Assembly: GCA_046349435.1 (NCBI GenBank)
Contig: JAXMCI010000045.1
Span: 1 to 64,000 of the forward strand
DNA from: JAXMCI01 sp046349435
GTDB taxonomy: Bacteria > Pseudomonadota > Alphaproteobacteria > Dongiales > Dongiaceae
DNA: 64,000 nucleotides
Direction: 5' to 3'
Shown: piece by piece, positions 53,974-62,741 of the stretch
Layout: each line of letters opens with the position of its first letter
How positions within the stretch are numbered: the stretch's first letter is position 1
Made by a program: the position numbers and the translations under genes
The notes under the pieces: generated by a model
What the model saw: only the letters and a program-made list of their open reading frames with translations
Database searches by the model: none
Told to the model about the DNA's origin: nothing

Positions 53974-55824
53974 TGGCCGGCCTGCTCGCCATCGAGGGGC
54001 TGACGGTGGCCGGGCGGCGCGGCCGGGGCGGCTGGACGCCGATCCTCGACGGCGTCTCGGTCGGGGTCGATCCCGGCGAGGTGGTCGCCTTCATCGGCGA
54101 GTCGGGCGCCGGCAAGACGACCCTGGCGCTGGCCGCGCTCGGCTATTGCCGGCCGGGCACGCGCTTCGTCACCGGGCGGGTGAGCCTGGCGGCGACCGAC
54201 CTGCTCGGCCTCGACCGGCGCGGCCGGCGCGGCATCCGCGGCCGCGACGTCGCCTATGTCGCGCAGAGCGCGGCGGCCGCCCTCAACCCGGCCATGACCA
54301 TCGGGACGCAGGTCGGCGAGCCGTTGCTGCTGCACGGCCTGGCCGACGGCCGGAGCGCGCGCCGCCGGGTCGCCGAGCTGCTCGCCCTGCTGCGGCTGCC
54401 GGAGCCGGCGGCGCTCGCCCTGCGCTACCCCCTGCAGGCGAGCGGCGGCCAGCAGCAGCGCATCATGACCGCCATGGCGATGGCCTGCGCGCCGAAGCTG
54501 CTGGTGCTGGACGAGCCGACGACGGCGCTCGACGTCACCACGCAGATCGACGTGCTGCAGGCAATCAAGGACGCCCTCCGCGCCCAGCACGCCGCCGCGA
54601 TCTATGTCAGCCACGACCTCTCGGTGGTCGCCCAGGTCGCGACGCGCATCGTCGTGCTGCGCGACGGGCGCATCGTCGAGCAGGGTCCGACCGGGCAGAT
54701 CATCGCGGCGCCGGAGCAGGACTACACCCGCGCCCTGCTGGCGGCGGTGAAGGCGGTGCCGCGCAGCATCGCGCGCCGCGGCGCGGGGCCCGCCGCCGAG
54801 CCGCTGCTCGCCGTGGGCGCGCTGCGCGCCACCTACCGGCGGCGCTGGCCCGGCCGCGCGGTCGAGGAGAGCCAGCTCGTGCTGCGCGACGCCGGCCTGA
54901 CGCTGGCGCCGGGCGAGACGCTGGCGCTGGTCGGCGAATCCGGCAGCGGCAAGAGCACGCTGGCGCGCGTCGTCGCCGGCTGCATGCGCGCGCTCGCCGG
55001 CGAGATCGCCTCGGCGGCGCGCCGCTGGCGCGAGCGCCCGCCGGCGCAGCAAGGAGCAGCTGCGCCGCATCCAGATCGTCTTCCAGTCGCCCGAGCAGGC
55101 GCTCAACCCGCGGGTCACCGTCGGCGAGGCGATCGGTCGCGCCATCGCCTTCTACTTCGGCAGCGGGCGGGCCGCGGTGCGCGAGCGCGTCGCCGCGCTG
55201 CTCGAGATGGTCGACTGCCGGAGAGCTGGCGGCCCGCTTCCCCGACGAGCTCTCCGGCGGCAGCGCCAGCGCGTGGCGATCGCCCGGGCCTTCGCCGCGC
55301 GGCCCGACATCATCCTCTGCGACGAGTTCCTGGCGGCGCTCGACACGCTGGTCGCCGCCCGCATCCTCGAGCTGATGGCCCGCCTGCAGCGCGAGCATGG
55401 GGTCGCCTATCTCTTCATCTCGCACGACCTCGCCACCGTGGCGGCGATCGCCGACCGCGTGGCCGTGATGTATGCCGGGCGGATTGTCGAGACCGGCGCC
55501 ACCGCCGACATCTTCCGCGCGCCGCACCATCCCTACACCGACCTGCTGGTGCGCTCGGTGCCGGAGCTGCGCACCGACTGGCTCGACCAGGCGATCGCCG
55601 CCCGCGGCAGCGGCTTCCAGCCGGATTCGCGGCTGCTGGTGGACGGGCTCTGCCCGTTCCGCAACCGCTGCCCGGCGCTGCTGCCGGGCCTGTGCGACCG
55701 CGACCCGCCGCCGGCCCGCGATCTCGGCGACGGCCACGTCATCCATTGCCACCGCGATGCCGCCGGGCTGGCGAATCCGCTTGCCCGCGACGCAAGCGGG
55801 GCGATCATCGGCAGGGTCAACTGA
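53973..55824 (+). CDS. Fused DppD-DppF ABC ATPase, frameshifts in the second domain
   Basis: Two ATPase domains in one ~617-codon gene. Domain 1 is clean: Walker A GESGAGKT, signature ASGGQQQR, Walker B LLVLDEPTTALD, H-loop YVSHDLSVV. Domain 2 has Walker A GESGSGKST, then four frame changes at ~55005, ~55040, ~55215 and ~55262. The pieces reading KEQLRRIQIVFQSPEQALNP, ELAARFPDELSGG and QRQRVAIARAFAARPDIILC are all intact in substance. It ends CPFRNRCPALLPGLC, the DppF-type tail. The span is net +1 base off. This clustering in a GC-rich 260-nt stretch favours assembly indels, though real damage cannot be excluded. Confidence 0.85.
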
Positions 55825-55840
55825 TGCAAGGCAGGGCGCC

Positions 55841-56452
55841 ATGACCGACCTCGGGACGGCCTCGTTCACCAGCATGGACGGCATCACCCAGGAAGACTGG
55901 GACATCATCATCCGGCACCACGACGCCCACTATGCCGGCGGCGCACTGGTGGCGGAGGTGCTCGACCTGCTGGAGCGGCTGAAGGGGCCCAAGCTGGGCT
56001 TCCAGGTCGACCGCTACGAGCACTCGCTGCAATCGGCGACCCGCGCGCTGCGCGCCGGCGAGGACGAGGAGGTGGTGGTCTGCGCGCTGCTGCACGATGT
56101 CGGGGACCTGCTCGCGCCGGAGAACCACTGCGAGGTCGCCACCGCCATGCTGCGGCCCTACGTCTCGCCGGAGAACCTGTGGATGGTCGAGAAGCATGTG
56201 GTCTTCACCGGCTACTATTTCTTCCATCTCTGCGGCCTCGACCGGGACGAGCACCGCAAGCTGAAGGGCCACCCGGCCTATGAGCGCACCATGCGCTTCG
56301 TGCGGGACTATGACTGCCCGTCCTTCGACCCGGCCTACGACACGCTGCCGCTGTCGGTCTTCGAGCCGATGGTGCGACGGCTCTTTGCGCGCCGGCCGCG
56401 CAGCGCCTGGCGCGAGATGGACGAGGCCGCCGCCGGGGCGGTCGCAGGCTGA
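55841..56452 (+). CDS. HD-domain protein resembling PhnZ-type diiron oxygenases
   Basis: 203-aa HD-domain protein. Candidate metal ligands follow the PhnZ/MIOX order: H61 in YEHSLQSATRA, H85-D86 in CALLHDVGD, H96 in ENHCEVATAM, H119 in VEKHVVFTGYYF, and an Asp at 157 or 163. YEHSLQ matches the PhnZ signature region EHSLQ. PhnZ oxidatively cleaves the C-P bond of 2-amino-1-hydroxyethylphosphonate; plain phosphohydrolases are the alternative. It sits between an ABC importer and an enolase-superfamily enzyme, 16 nt after dppDF, so it probably acts on the imported compound. Confidence 0.8.
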   Translation: MTDLGTASFTSMDGITQEDWDIIIRHHDAHYAGGALVAEVLDLLERLKGPKLGFQVDRYEHSLQSATRALRAGEDEEVVVCALLHDVGDLLAPENHCEVATAMLRPYVSPENLWMVEKHVVFTGYYFFHLCGLDRDEHRKLKGHPAYERTMRFVRDYDCPSFDPAYDTLPLSVFEPMVRRLFARRPRSAWREMDEAAAGAVAG

Positions 56453-56486
56453 GCGGGAAAGCGGGAAATCAGGGGAGGGTGGCGCC

Positions 56487-57659
56487 ATGCCGAGGATCGT
56501 GAAGGTCGAGGTCGTCCCGGTCGCCATGCCGGCCGATCGCAGCTGGTTCGAGTCGGGGTTCGACGAGACGCTGGTGGTCCGGCTGACCGACGAGAACGGG
56601 CTGCAGGGCATCGGCGACTGCTACGCCTCGCCGGCGGTGACCAAGCCGTTCTTCGACATGCGCACCATGCACATGTGGAGCCGCCGGCTGATCGACGTGC
56701 TGCAGGGCGCCGACCCGCTCGACCGCGCGACGCTGTGGGACCTGATGTACGAGGGCACCATCTTCCCCGGCCGGCGCGGCGCGGCGATCCACGCCATCTC
56801 GGCGGCCGACATCGCGCTCACCGATCTCGCCGCCCGCCAGGTCGGCGTGCCGGTCTGGAAGCTGCTGGGCGGCGCCCGGCGGCCCCACTGCACGCCCTAT
56901 GCGACGATCTTCCCGGGCCTGGCGCGCGGCGACCAGACGGTGCGCGACCTGATGCGGATCATCGAGAAGCAGTTCGAGCAGGTGATCGAGGGCGGCTACC
57001 GCGTCGTCAAGATGGAGGTGCTGTTCTACGAGCTCTGCACCGACAACCAGCTGATCGAGCTGATCAAAGAGGGCCGCCGGATGATCGGCCCCGAGATCAC
57101 CATGGCGGTCGATTTCGGCTATCGCTGGCGGCACTGGCACGACGCCAAGCATGTCATCGACCGCATCGCCGACAGCGACATCTTCTTCTGCGAGGCGCCG
57201 CTGCAGCATGACGACCTGCCGGGCCACGCCAACCTCGCGCGCATGAGCCCGGTGCGCATCGCCGGCGCCGAGTTCGCCGCCACCCGCTGGGAGTGCCGCG
57301 AGTGGATCGAGACCGGCGGCGTCGCGGTGGTGCAGCCCGGCATCACCCGGGCCGGCGGCTTCACCGAGATGATGCGCATCGCCGAGTTCGCCGACCAGAA
57401 GGGCGTCCAGGTCGTGCCGCTCGCCTGGCACACCGGCATCACCGCGGCGGCGGCGCTGCACTTCCAGGCCGCCACCATCAACACGCCGGCGATCGAGTAC
57501 TTCCCGACCTACCTCTTCGATTCGCCCCTGCGCGCCCACCTCGTCTCGCCCGATGCCGAGGTCAGGGACGGCCGGGTCGCGCTCCCCGCCGGGCCCGGGC
57601 TGGGCGTGACGCTCAACGAGGAGATCCTGCAGCGCTACGGCGACGGAGCCGGCTCATGA
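56487..57659 (+). CDS. Mandelate racemase/muconate lactonizing (enolase) superfamily enzyme
   Basis: 390-aa enolase-superfamily protein. The N-terminal capping domain is followed by the barrel, with likely metal ligands Asp in MAVDFGYRW, Glu in FCEAPLQHDDL and Glu in IAGAEFAATRWE. The C-terminal His is in LAWHTGITAA. The first barrel strand reads YRVVKMEVLF, with Lys-x-Glu where many members have Lys-x-Lys. AGGGGAGGG precedes the ATG. Members dehydrate or racemise acids via an enolate; a sugar-acid or amino-acid derivative is possible here. Confidence 0.9.
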   Translation: MPRIVKVEVVPVAMPADRSWFESGFDETLVVRLTDENGLQGIGDCYASPAVTKPFFDMRTMHMWSRRLIDVLQGADPLDRATLWDLMYEGTIFPGRRGAAIHAISAADIALTDLAARQVGVPVWKLLGGARRPHCTPYATIFPGLARGDQTVRDLMRIIEKQFEQVIEGGYRVVKMEVLFYELCTDNQLIELIKEGRRMIGPEITMAVDFGYRWRHWHDAKHVIDRIADSDIFFCEAPLQHDDLPGHANLARMSPVRIAGAEFAATRWECREWIETGGVAVVQPGITRAGGFTEMMRIAEFADQKGVQVVPLAWHTGITAAAALHFQAATINTPAIEYFPTYLFDSPLRAHLVSPDAEVRDGRVALPAGPGLGVTLNEEILQRYGDGAGS

Positions 57660-58795
57660 GCAGCAAGGCCCGGGTCGTCGTCCAGACCGGCGACCGCACG
57701 CTCGAGGTGACCGAGCATCCGATCCCGCGGGTCGGGCCCGACGAGGCGCTGCTCGAGGTCGAGGCCTGCGGGCTGTGCGGCAGCGACGTCGAGCAGTATC
57801 GCGGCCACTTCACCGAGAAGGGCATCGTCACCTACCCGCTGATCCCCGGCCACGAGCCAGTCGGGCGGATCGCCGAGATCGGTCCCGACGCCGCCCGCGC
57901 CTGGGGCGTGCGGCAGGGCGACCGCGTCGCCGTCGAGCCGCACCTCTCCTGCGGCCTGTGCCGGCCGTGCCTCTCCGGCGACTACCATCTCTGCAAGGCG
58001 GTACGGCCGACCGGGCTGCCGGCCTACGGCTTCCTGCCGCTCGACCACGGCCACGGGCTGTGGGGTGGCTATGCCAGCCACCTGCACCTGATGCCGCGCA
58101 CCGTGCTGCACCGGCTGCCCGAGGCGATGCCGATCGAGCTGGCGACGCAGTACCAGGCGCTGGCGGCGGGCGTGCGCTGGGCCGTGCAGGTGCCGCGCAC
58201 CGCGCTCGGCGACAGCGTGCTGATCCTCGGGCCCGGCCAGCGCGGGCTCGGCTCGGTCATCGCCTGCCGCGAGGCCGGTGCCGGGCTCATCATCGTCACC
58301 GGCCTGCGCCGCGACTGGCACAAGCTGCAGCTGGCGCTGGCGCTGGGTGCCCACCACGTCATCGTCGCCGACGAGGAGGACACCGTCGAGCGGGTGCTGG
58401 CGCTGACCGGCGGCCAGGGGGTCGACGTCGCGGTCGACGTGGTGCCCGCCTCGCCGCAGCCGGTGATCGACGCGGTCGGCGCGGTGCGGCCGGGCGGCAC
58501 CATCGTCATCGCCGGCGTCAAGGGCCGCCGCACCACGGTGGCGCTCGATTCCGACCGCGTGCTGTTCAAGGAGCTCACCATCCACGGCGTCTACAGCCAG
58601 GGCTCGCCGGCCTACCGCCAGGCGATCCGGCTGCTCGCCGAGAACCGCTACGACCTCGCCCGGCTGCACAGCCACAGCTTCGCGCTGGAGGATGCCGGCG
58701 AGGCGATCCAAACGCTCGCCGGCGAGATCCCCGGCCGCAACGCCATCTGCGTCTCGCTGCATCCCCGTCTTCCCACCGAGCGGAGCCCGACATGA
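57656..58795 (+). CDS. Zinc-dependent alcohol dehydrogenase (MDR family)
   Basis: 379-aa medium-chain dehydrogenase. The catalytic-zinc Cys is in EACGLCGSD and the glutamate motif is GHEPVG. The structural-zinc cluster is CGLCRPCLSGDYHLC, and the NAD-binding turn is ILGPGQRGLGS. It overlaps the preceding gene by ATGA and the next by ATGA, so translation is coupled. It likely oxidises a hydroxyl intermediate between the enolase-type enzyme and the MetE-like protein. The substrate is unknown. Confidence 0.92.
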   Translation: MSSKARVVVQTGDRTLEVTEHPIPRVGPDEALLEVEACGLCGSDVEQYRGHFTEKGIVTYPLIPGHEPVGRIAEIGPDAARAWGVRQGDRVAVEPHLSCGLCRPCLSGDYHLCKAVRPTGLPAYGFLPLDHGHGLWGGYASHLHLMPRTVLHRLPEAMPIELATQYQALAAGVRWAVQVPRTALGDSVLILGPGQRGLGSVIACREAGAGLIIVTGLRRDWHKLQLALALGAHHVIVADEEDTVERVLALTGGQGVDVAVDVVPASPQPVIDAVGAVRPGGTIVIAGVKGRRTTVALDSDRVLFKELTIHGVYSQGSPAYRQAIRLLAENRYDLARLHSHSFALEDAGEAIQTLAGEIPGRNAICVSLHPRLPTERSPT

Positions 58796-59820
58796 GCCTG
58801 CCCCTTCTGCCCACCACGGTGGTCGGCAGCTACCCGCAGCCGCGCTGGCTGGTCGACCAGGAGATGCTGCACGCCGTCACCCCGCCGCGCGTCCGGCTGG
58901 AGAAGGTCTGGCGGCCCGATCCCGCCGTGCTGGAGGAGGCGCAGGACGACGCCACGCGGCTGGCCATCCGCGACATGGAGGAGGCCGGGCTCGACATCGT
59001 CAGCGACGGCGAGATCCGGCGCGAGAGCTACTTCAACCGCTTCGCCACCGCGCTCTCCGGCGTCGACCTCGACCATCCCGCCGAGATGCGCGACCGCATC
59101 GGCGCGATGGTGCCGGTGCCGCGCGTCACCGGCCCGGTGCGGCGGCTCCGCCCGGTGCAGCTGCGCGACGCCGAGTTCCTCAAGCGGCACGCCACCCGGC
59201 CGGTGAAGCTGACCGTGCCCGGCCCCTTCACCATGAGCCAGCTCGCCGTCGACGAGCACTATGGCGACGAGGCCAAGCTGGTCGCCGCCTATGCCGACGC
59301 GGTCAACGCCGAGCTCAGGGATCTGAAGGCGGCGGGCTGCGACGTGCTGCAGATCGACGAGCCCTATCTGCAGGCCAAGCCGGAGAAGGCGCGCCAGCTC
59401 GGGCTCGCCGGCATCGAGCGGGCGCTGCACGGGATCGCCGGCCCGACCGTGGTGCATATGTGCTTCGGCTACGCCTACGTGGTGAAGGAGAAGCCGTCGG
59501 GCTACTCCTACCTGCCCGAGCTCGACCGCTGCGCCGCCGACCAGATCTCGATCGAGGCGGCGCAGCCGCGGCTCGATCTCTCGGTGCTGGAGCGGCTGCC
59601 CTCCAAGAAGGTCATGCTGGGCGTGCTCGATCTCGGCGACGCCACGGTGGAATCGGTGGAGACGGTGGCGGCGCGGATCCGCGCTGGCCTGGCGGCCGTG
59701 CCGGCCGAGCGGCTGGTGCTGGCGCCGGACTGCGGCATGAAGTACCTGCCGCGCGACGTCGCCTTCGGCAAGCTCAAGGCGATGGCGATGGCGGCCGCCC
59801 AGGTCCGCCGCGAGCTGTAG
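58792..59820 (+). CDS. MetE-like cobalamin-independent methionine synthase C-terminal family protein
   Basis: 342-aa protein equal to the catalytic half of MetE. It starts TTVVGSYPQPRWL. The zinc ligands are visible as His and Cys in VVHMCFGYAY and Cys in LAPDCGMKYLP, with LQIDEPYLQ as the conserved acidic loop. Lacking the MetE N-terminal half, such stand-alone proteins often act in methyl or thiol transfer within catabolic operons rather than methionine synthesis. Its presence after the dehydrogenase hints at a methylated or C-S/C-P substrate; that is inference. Confidence 0.88.
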   Translation: MSLPLLPTTVVGSYPQPRWLVDQEMLHAVTPPRVRLEKVWRPDPAVLEEAQDDATRLAIRDMEEAGLDIVSDGEIRRESYFNRFATALSGVDLDHPAEMRDRIGAMVPVPRVTGPVRRLRPVQLRDAEFLKRHATRPVKLTVPGPFTMSQLAVDEHYGDEAKLVAAYADAVNAELRDLKAAGCDVLQIDEPYLQAKPEKARQLGLAGIERALHGIAGPTVVHMCFGYAYVVKEKPSGYSYLPELDRCAADQISIEAAQPRLDLSVLERLPSKKVMLGVLDLGDATVESVETVAARIRAGLAAVPAERLVLAPDCGMKYLPRDVAFGKLKAMAMAAAQVRREL

Positions 59821-60649
59821 CCTCGCGCCGGCGCGCGGCACCGGCGCCGACATAGGCTCCCGGCGTGATGCCGTAGGCGGCCTTGAAGCGGCGGATCAGG
59901 TGGCTCTGGTCGGCGAAGCCGGCCGCCGCGGCCGCCATCGCCGCCGGCTCGCCCGCCAGCATCAGGCGGCGGGCGTGGCGCAGCCGGAGCTGCGTCTGGT
60001 AGAGGTGCGGCGGCAGGCCGACCGCGCGGCGGAAGGCGCGCAGCAGCTGGAAGCGGCCGAGCCCGGCCAGGGCCGCGAGCTCGGAGAGCGACAGGTCCTC
60101 GGCGAAGTGCCCGGCGAGATGGTCGAGGGCGCGCGCCACCGCCGGCGGGCTCGCCGGCCACCGCCGCTCCGCCGGCGCCGCGCTGGCGTGGCGGCGCGCC
60201 AGGCGGGCGAGCCATGCCAGCAGCAGCGTCTCCCGCTCCAGCCGGCTGGCCGGCCGCTCGAGCAGGCGATGGAGCCGCAGCAGCCGGCGGGCGAGCGGCG
60301 GGTCGTCCACCACCGCCGCCGCGAACAGGGGCGTGACGGGCCGGACCGCTGCGGTCTCGCCGAGTGCCGCGGCGAGCAGCGCCTCGTCGACATAGAGCAT
60401 GCGATAGGAATAGCGGCCGTGGCGCGCCGCCGGACCGCCGTCATGGGCGTCGTCGGGGTTGACCAGCACGATGCGGCCCGGCACCGCGGTCCAGATCGTG
60501 CCGCGCGAGGCGAAGGCGTGCGCGCCGGCGGCGACCACGCCGATGGCGTAGCCCTCGTGCGCGTGCCGGGCGTAGCGGTGGGTGCTGGCATCGGCCCGCA
60601 GCAGCTCGAGCCCGGCGAGCCCGGCGGGCCGCCAGTAGCGGGCGGCCAT
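59774..60649 (-). CDS. AraC-family transcriptional regulator
   Basis: 291-aa regulator with an N-terminal cupin-type sensing domain (RYARHAHEGYAIGVV) and C-terminal double helix-turn-helix (DLSLSELAALAGLGRFQLLR, then AAAAAGFADQSHLIRRFKAA). The start at MAARYWRP fits the family. It overlaps the MetE-like gene tail-to-tail by 47 nt and diverges from the GltD-ferredoxin gene. It is the natural candidate to regulate the 50.5-59.8 kb operon, though its own promoter is next to the oxidoreductase genes. Confidence 0.9.
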   Translation of the reverse strand: MAARYWRPAGLAGLELLRADASTHRYARHAHEGYAIGVVAAGAHAFASRGTIWTAVPGRIVLVNPDDAHDGGPAARHGRYSYRMLYVDEALLAAALGETAAVRPVTPLFAAAVVDDPPLARRLLRLHRLLERPASRLERETLLLAWLARLARRHASAAPAERRWPASPPAVARALDHLAGHFAEDLSLSELAALAGLGRFQLLRAFRRAVGLPPHLYQTQLRLRHARRLMLAGEPAAMAAAAAGFADQSHLIRRFKAAYGITPGAYVGAGAARRREATARGGPGRPPSPSP

Positions 60650-60718
60650 GCGCTCATTGTCGCCGAGGCGGCGCGCGGGATCCAGGGCCGCCGTCCGGAG
60701 CGGACCGTCTGAACGGTT

Positions 60719-60732
60719 TTGACCTAGGTCAT
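60719..60732. promoter_or_regulatory. FNR/FixK-like box upstream of the GltD-ferredoxin gene
   Basis: TTGACCTAGGTCAT; the inner TGACCTAGGTCA is a perfect 12-bp palindrome and the layout TTGAC-N4-GTCAt matches FNR/FixK (TTGAT-N4-ATCAA) variants. It lies 48 nt before the ATG of an anaerobic-type oxidoreductase. Confidence 0.6.
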
Positions 60733-60779
60733 GTCGCGGCGGCCGCTTTCGTCGCCTTATCGCCGGCGCGGGCCCGCAG

Positions 60780-62441
60780 ATGGCGAGGGGAGCCTTGAAG
60801 CATCCGGCCGACATGACCCCGGTGGTCGATCTCACCGCCGAGCGCGGCACCGGCCCGGTGCGCGCGCGGCGGCCGGAGTGGCGCAACCTGCTGCCGCCCT
60901 GCAACCATGCCTGCCCGGCGGGCGAGGACATCCAGGCCTGGCTGGCGCTGGCCCAGGCCGGGCGCTACCGGCAGGCCTGGGAGACCATCCTGCAGGACAA
61001 CCCGCTGCCGGCGGTGCATGGCCGGGTCTGCTACCATCCCTGCGAATCCGCCTGCAACCGCGGCGCGATGGACGAGGCGGTCGGCATCCACGCCGTCGAG
61101 CGCTTCCTCGGCGACCTCGCCGCCAGGGAGGGCTGGGTGCCGGCGCCGGGCGCGCCGCCCTCGGGCAAGCGCGTGCTGGTGGTCGGCGCCGGGCCGAGCG
61201 GGCTGTCGGCGTCCTGGCACCTCCGCCGCCTCGGCCATGACGTCGAGATCCACGAGGCCGGGCCGCTGCCGGGCGGCATGCTGCATTTCGGCATCCCCGC
61301 CTACCGCCTGCCGCGGGCCGAGCTGCTCGGCGAGATCGCCCGCATCGAGAAGGCGGGCGTCAGGATCCGGCTCGACCGCAAGGTCGAGGACCTCGCCGCC
61401 GAGATGGCCGATGGCGGCTTCGACGCCGCCTTCGTCGCGGTCGGCGCGCACGTCTCCAAGCATGTCGACATCCCGGCGCGCGATGCCGCCCGGGTGCTCG
61501 ACGCCGTGAGCTTCCTGCGCGACGTCGCCGCCGGCGAGTCGCCCTTGCTCGGCCGCCGCGTCGTCGTCTATGGCGGCGGCAACACGGCAATGGACGCGGC
61601 GCGCACCGCCCGGCGGCTCGGCGCCGAGGAGGCGCTGATCGTCTATCGCCGGGACCGCGCCCACATGCCGGCGCACGGCTTCGAGGCCGACGAGGCGCTG
61701 GCCGAGGGCGTCAAGATCCGCTGGCTCACCACCATCAAGGACATCTCCAGCGAGTCGATGACCGTCGAGCGCATGCGCATCGACGCCGACGGCCGGCCGG
61801 TGCCGACCGGCGAGCTCGAGACCCTGCAGGCCGACTCGGTGGTGCTGGCGCTCGGCCAGGACACCGACAGCGGCTTCCTGCGCCGCATCCCCGGCATCGC
61901 CTTCAAGCCGGACGGCACCGTGCTGGTCGGCCCCGACATGATGACCGGCGCGCCCGGCATCTTCGCCGGCGGCGACATGGTGCCGAGCGAGCGCACCGTG
62001 ACGGTCGCGGTCGGCCACGGCAAGCGCGCCGCCCGCCACATCGACGCCTGGCTGCGCGGCCGCAGCTACGCGCCGCCGCCGGCCCCGGCGCTGGTCGACT
62101 ACGCGATGCTGCACCTGCCAGTGTTCAGCGACACCGCGCCGGCGCAGCAGCCGGAGCTGCCGCCGCAATCGCGTGCGGGCTTTGCGGAAGTGGTGGCCGG
62201 GCTGGCCGAGACGGCGGCGCGCCGCGAGGCGCAGCGCTGCCTGTCCTGCGGCACCTGCTACGAATGCGACAATTGCTACGCCGCCTGCCCGGAGGACGCC
62301 ATCGTCAAGCTCGGGCCGGGCCGCGGCTATCGCCTGCGCGAGGCCGCCTGCACCGGCTGCGCCACCTGCTTCGAGCAGTGCCCCTGCCACGCCATCACCA
62401 TGGTCGATGACGGCGCCCTGGCCGCCGGGGGCGCGGCGTGA
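60780..62441 (+). CDS. GltD-like FAD/NAD(P) oxidoreductase fused to a 2[4Fe-4S] ferredoxin domain
   Basis: 553-aa iron-sulphur flavoprotein. The N-terminal cluster-binding domain has CNHACPAGEDIQAWL and CYHPCESACNRG, the FAD site is VVGAGPSGLSAS, and the NAD(P) site is VVYGGGNTAMDAARTARR. The C-terminal ferredoxin has CGTCYECDNCYAACP and CTGCATCFEQCPCHA. This architecture moves electrons between NAD(P)H and a partner. The partner is most likely the NifJ-type enzyme downstream, oxidising or reducing its ferredoxin centre. An FNR-type box upstream suggests low-oxygen expression. Confidence 0.92.
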   Translation: MARGALKHPADMTPVVDLTAERGTGPVRARRPEWRNLLPPCNHACPAGEDIQAWLALAQAGRYRQAWETILQDNPLPAVHGRVCYHPCESACNRGAMDEAVGIHAVERFLGDLAAREGWVPAPGAPPSGKRVLVVGAGPSGLSASWHLRRLGHDVEIHEAGPLPGGMLHFGIPAYRLPRAELLGEIARIEKAGVRIRLDRKVEDLAAEMADGGFDAAFVAVGAHVSKHVDIPARDAARVLDAVSFLRDVAAGESPLLGRRVVVYGGGNTAMDAARTARRLGAEEALIVYRRDRAHMPAHGFEADEALAEGVKIRWLTTIKDISSESMTVERMRIDADGRPVPTGELETLQADSVVLALGQDTDSGFLRRIPGIAFKPDGTVLVGPDMMTGAPGIFAGGDMVPSERTVTVAVGHGKRAARHIDAWLRGRSYAPPPAPALVDYAMLHLPVFSDTAPAQQPELPPQSRAGFAEVVAGLAETAARREAQRCLSCGTCYECDNCYAACPEDAIVKLGPGRGYRLREAACTGCATCFEQCPCHAITMVDDGALAAGGAA

Positions 62442-62741
62442 CGCGGGATCGTGCCGACCTCGTCCTGCGACGGGCTGCTGCGAAGGTCGCGTCGGAGCGA
62501 TGGCGGCGCGGCCGTGCCGACCTCGCCTTTCGACAAGCTCAGGACGAGGTTCAAAAGGGCGCGCGCGATCTCTCCGGCCTCATCCTGAGCTTGTCGAAGA
62601 ATGAGGCTCGCACGGCCACGGGGCGTGAACCTTCTACGATCGTGATGCACGCGCCGCCCACGGGGGAGGTCCTCATGCCGCGCCCGTCGAAGCATGGGGG
62701 TCGCGGACACCGCTTTGCCACTGCCGGCCTCGAGGTCTGAG
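62442..62741 (+). other. 300-nt intergenic region with an inverted-repeat element
   Basis: No credible gene; an open frame across it simply translates the repeat. It contains the palindromic element at 62526-62611 between two genes that otherwise look like one operon. Confidence 0.6.
62526..62611. repeat. Extragenic inverted repeat of the CCTCATCCTGAGCTTGTCGAA family
   Basis: The left unit reads TTCGACAAGCTCAGGACGAGG and the right unit CCTCATCCTGAGCTTGTCGA, near-perfect complements spaced by about 27 nt. The sequence type is a common dispersed extragenic palindrome in alphaproteobacteria. It would form a long mRNA stem between the two genes. Confidence 0.75.

Noticed and set aside
62438..62740. 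A 100-codon open frame upstream of nifJ
   Set aside because: It mainly translates the extragenic palindrome (the LSLSKNE-type string is a known artefact of this repeat) and has no family features.
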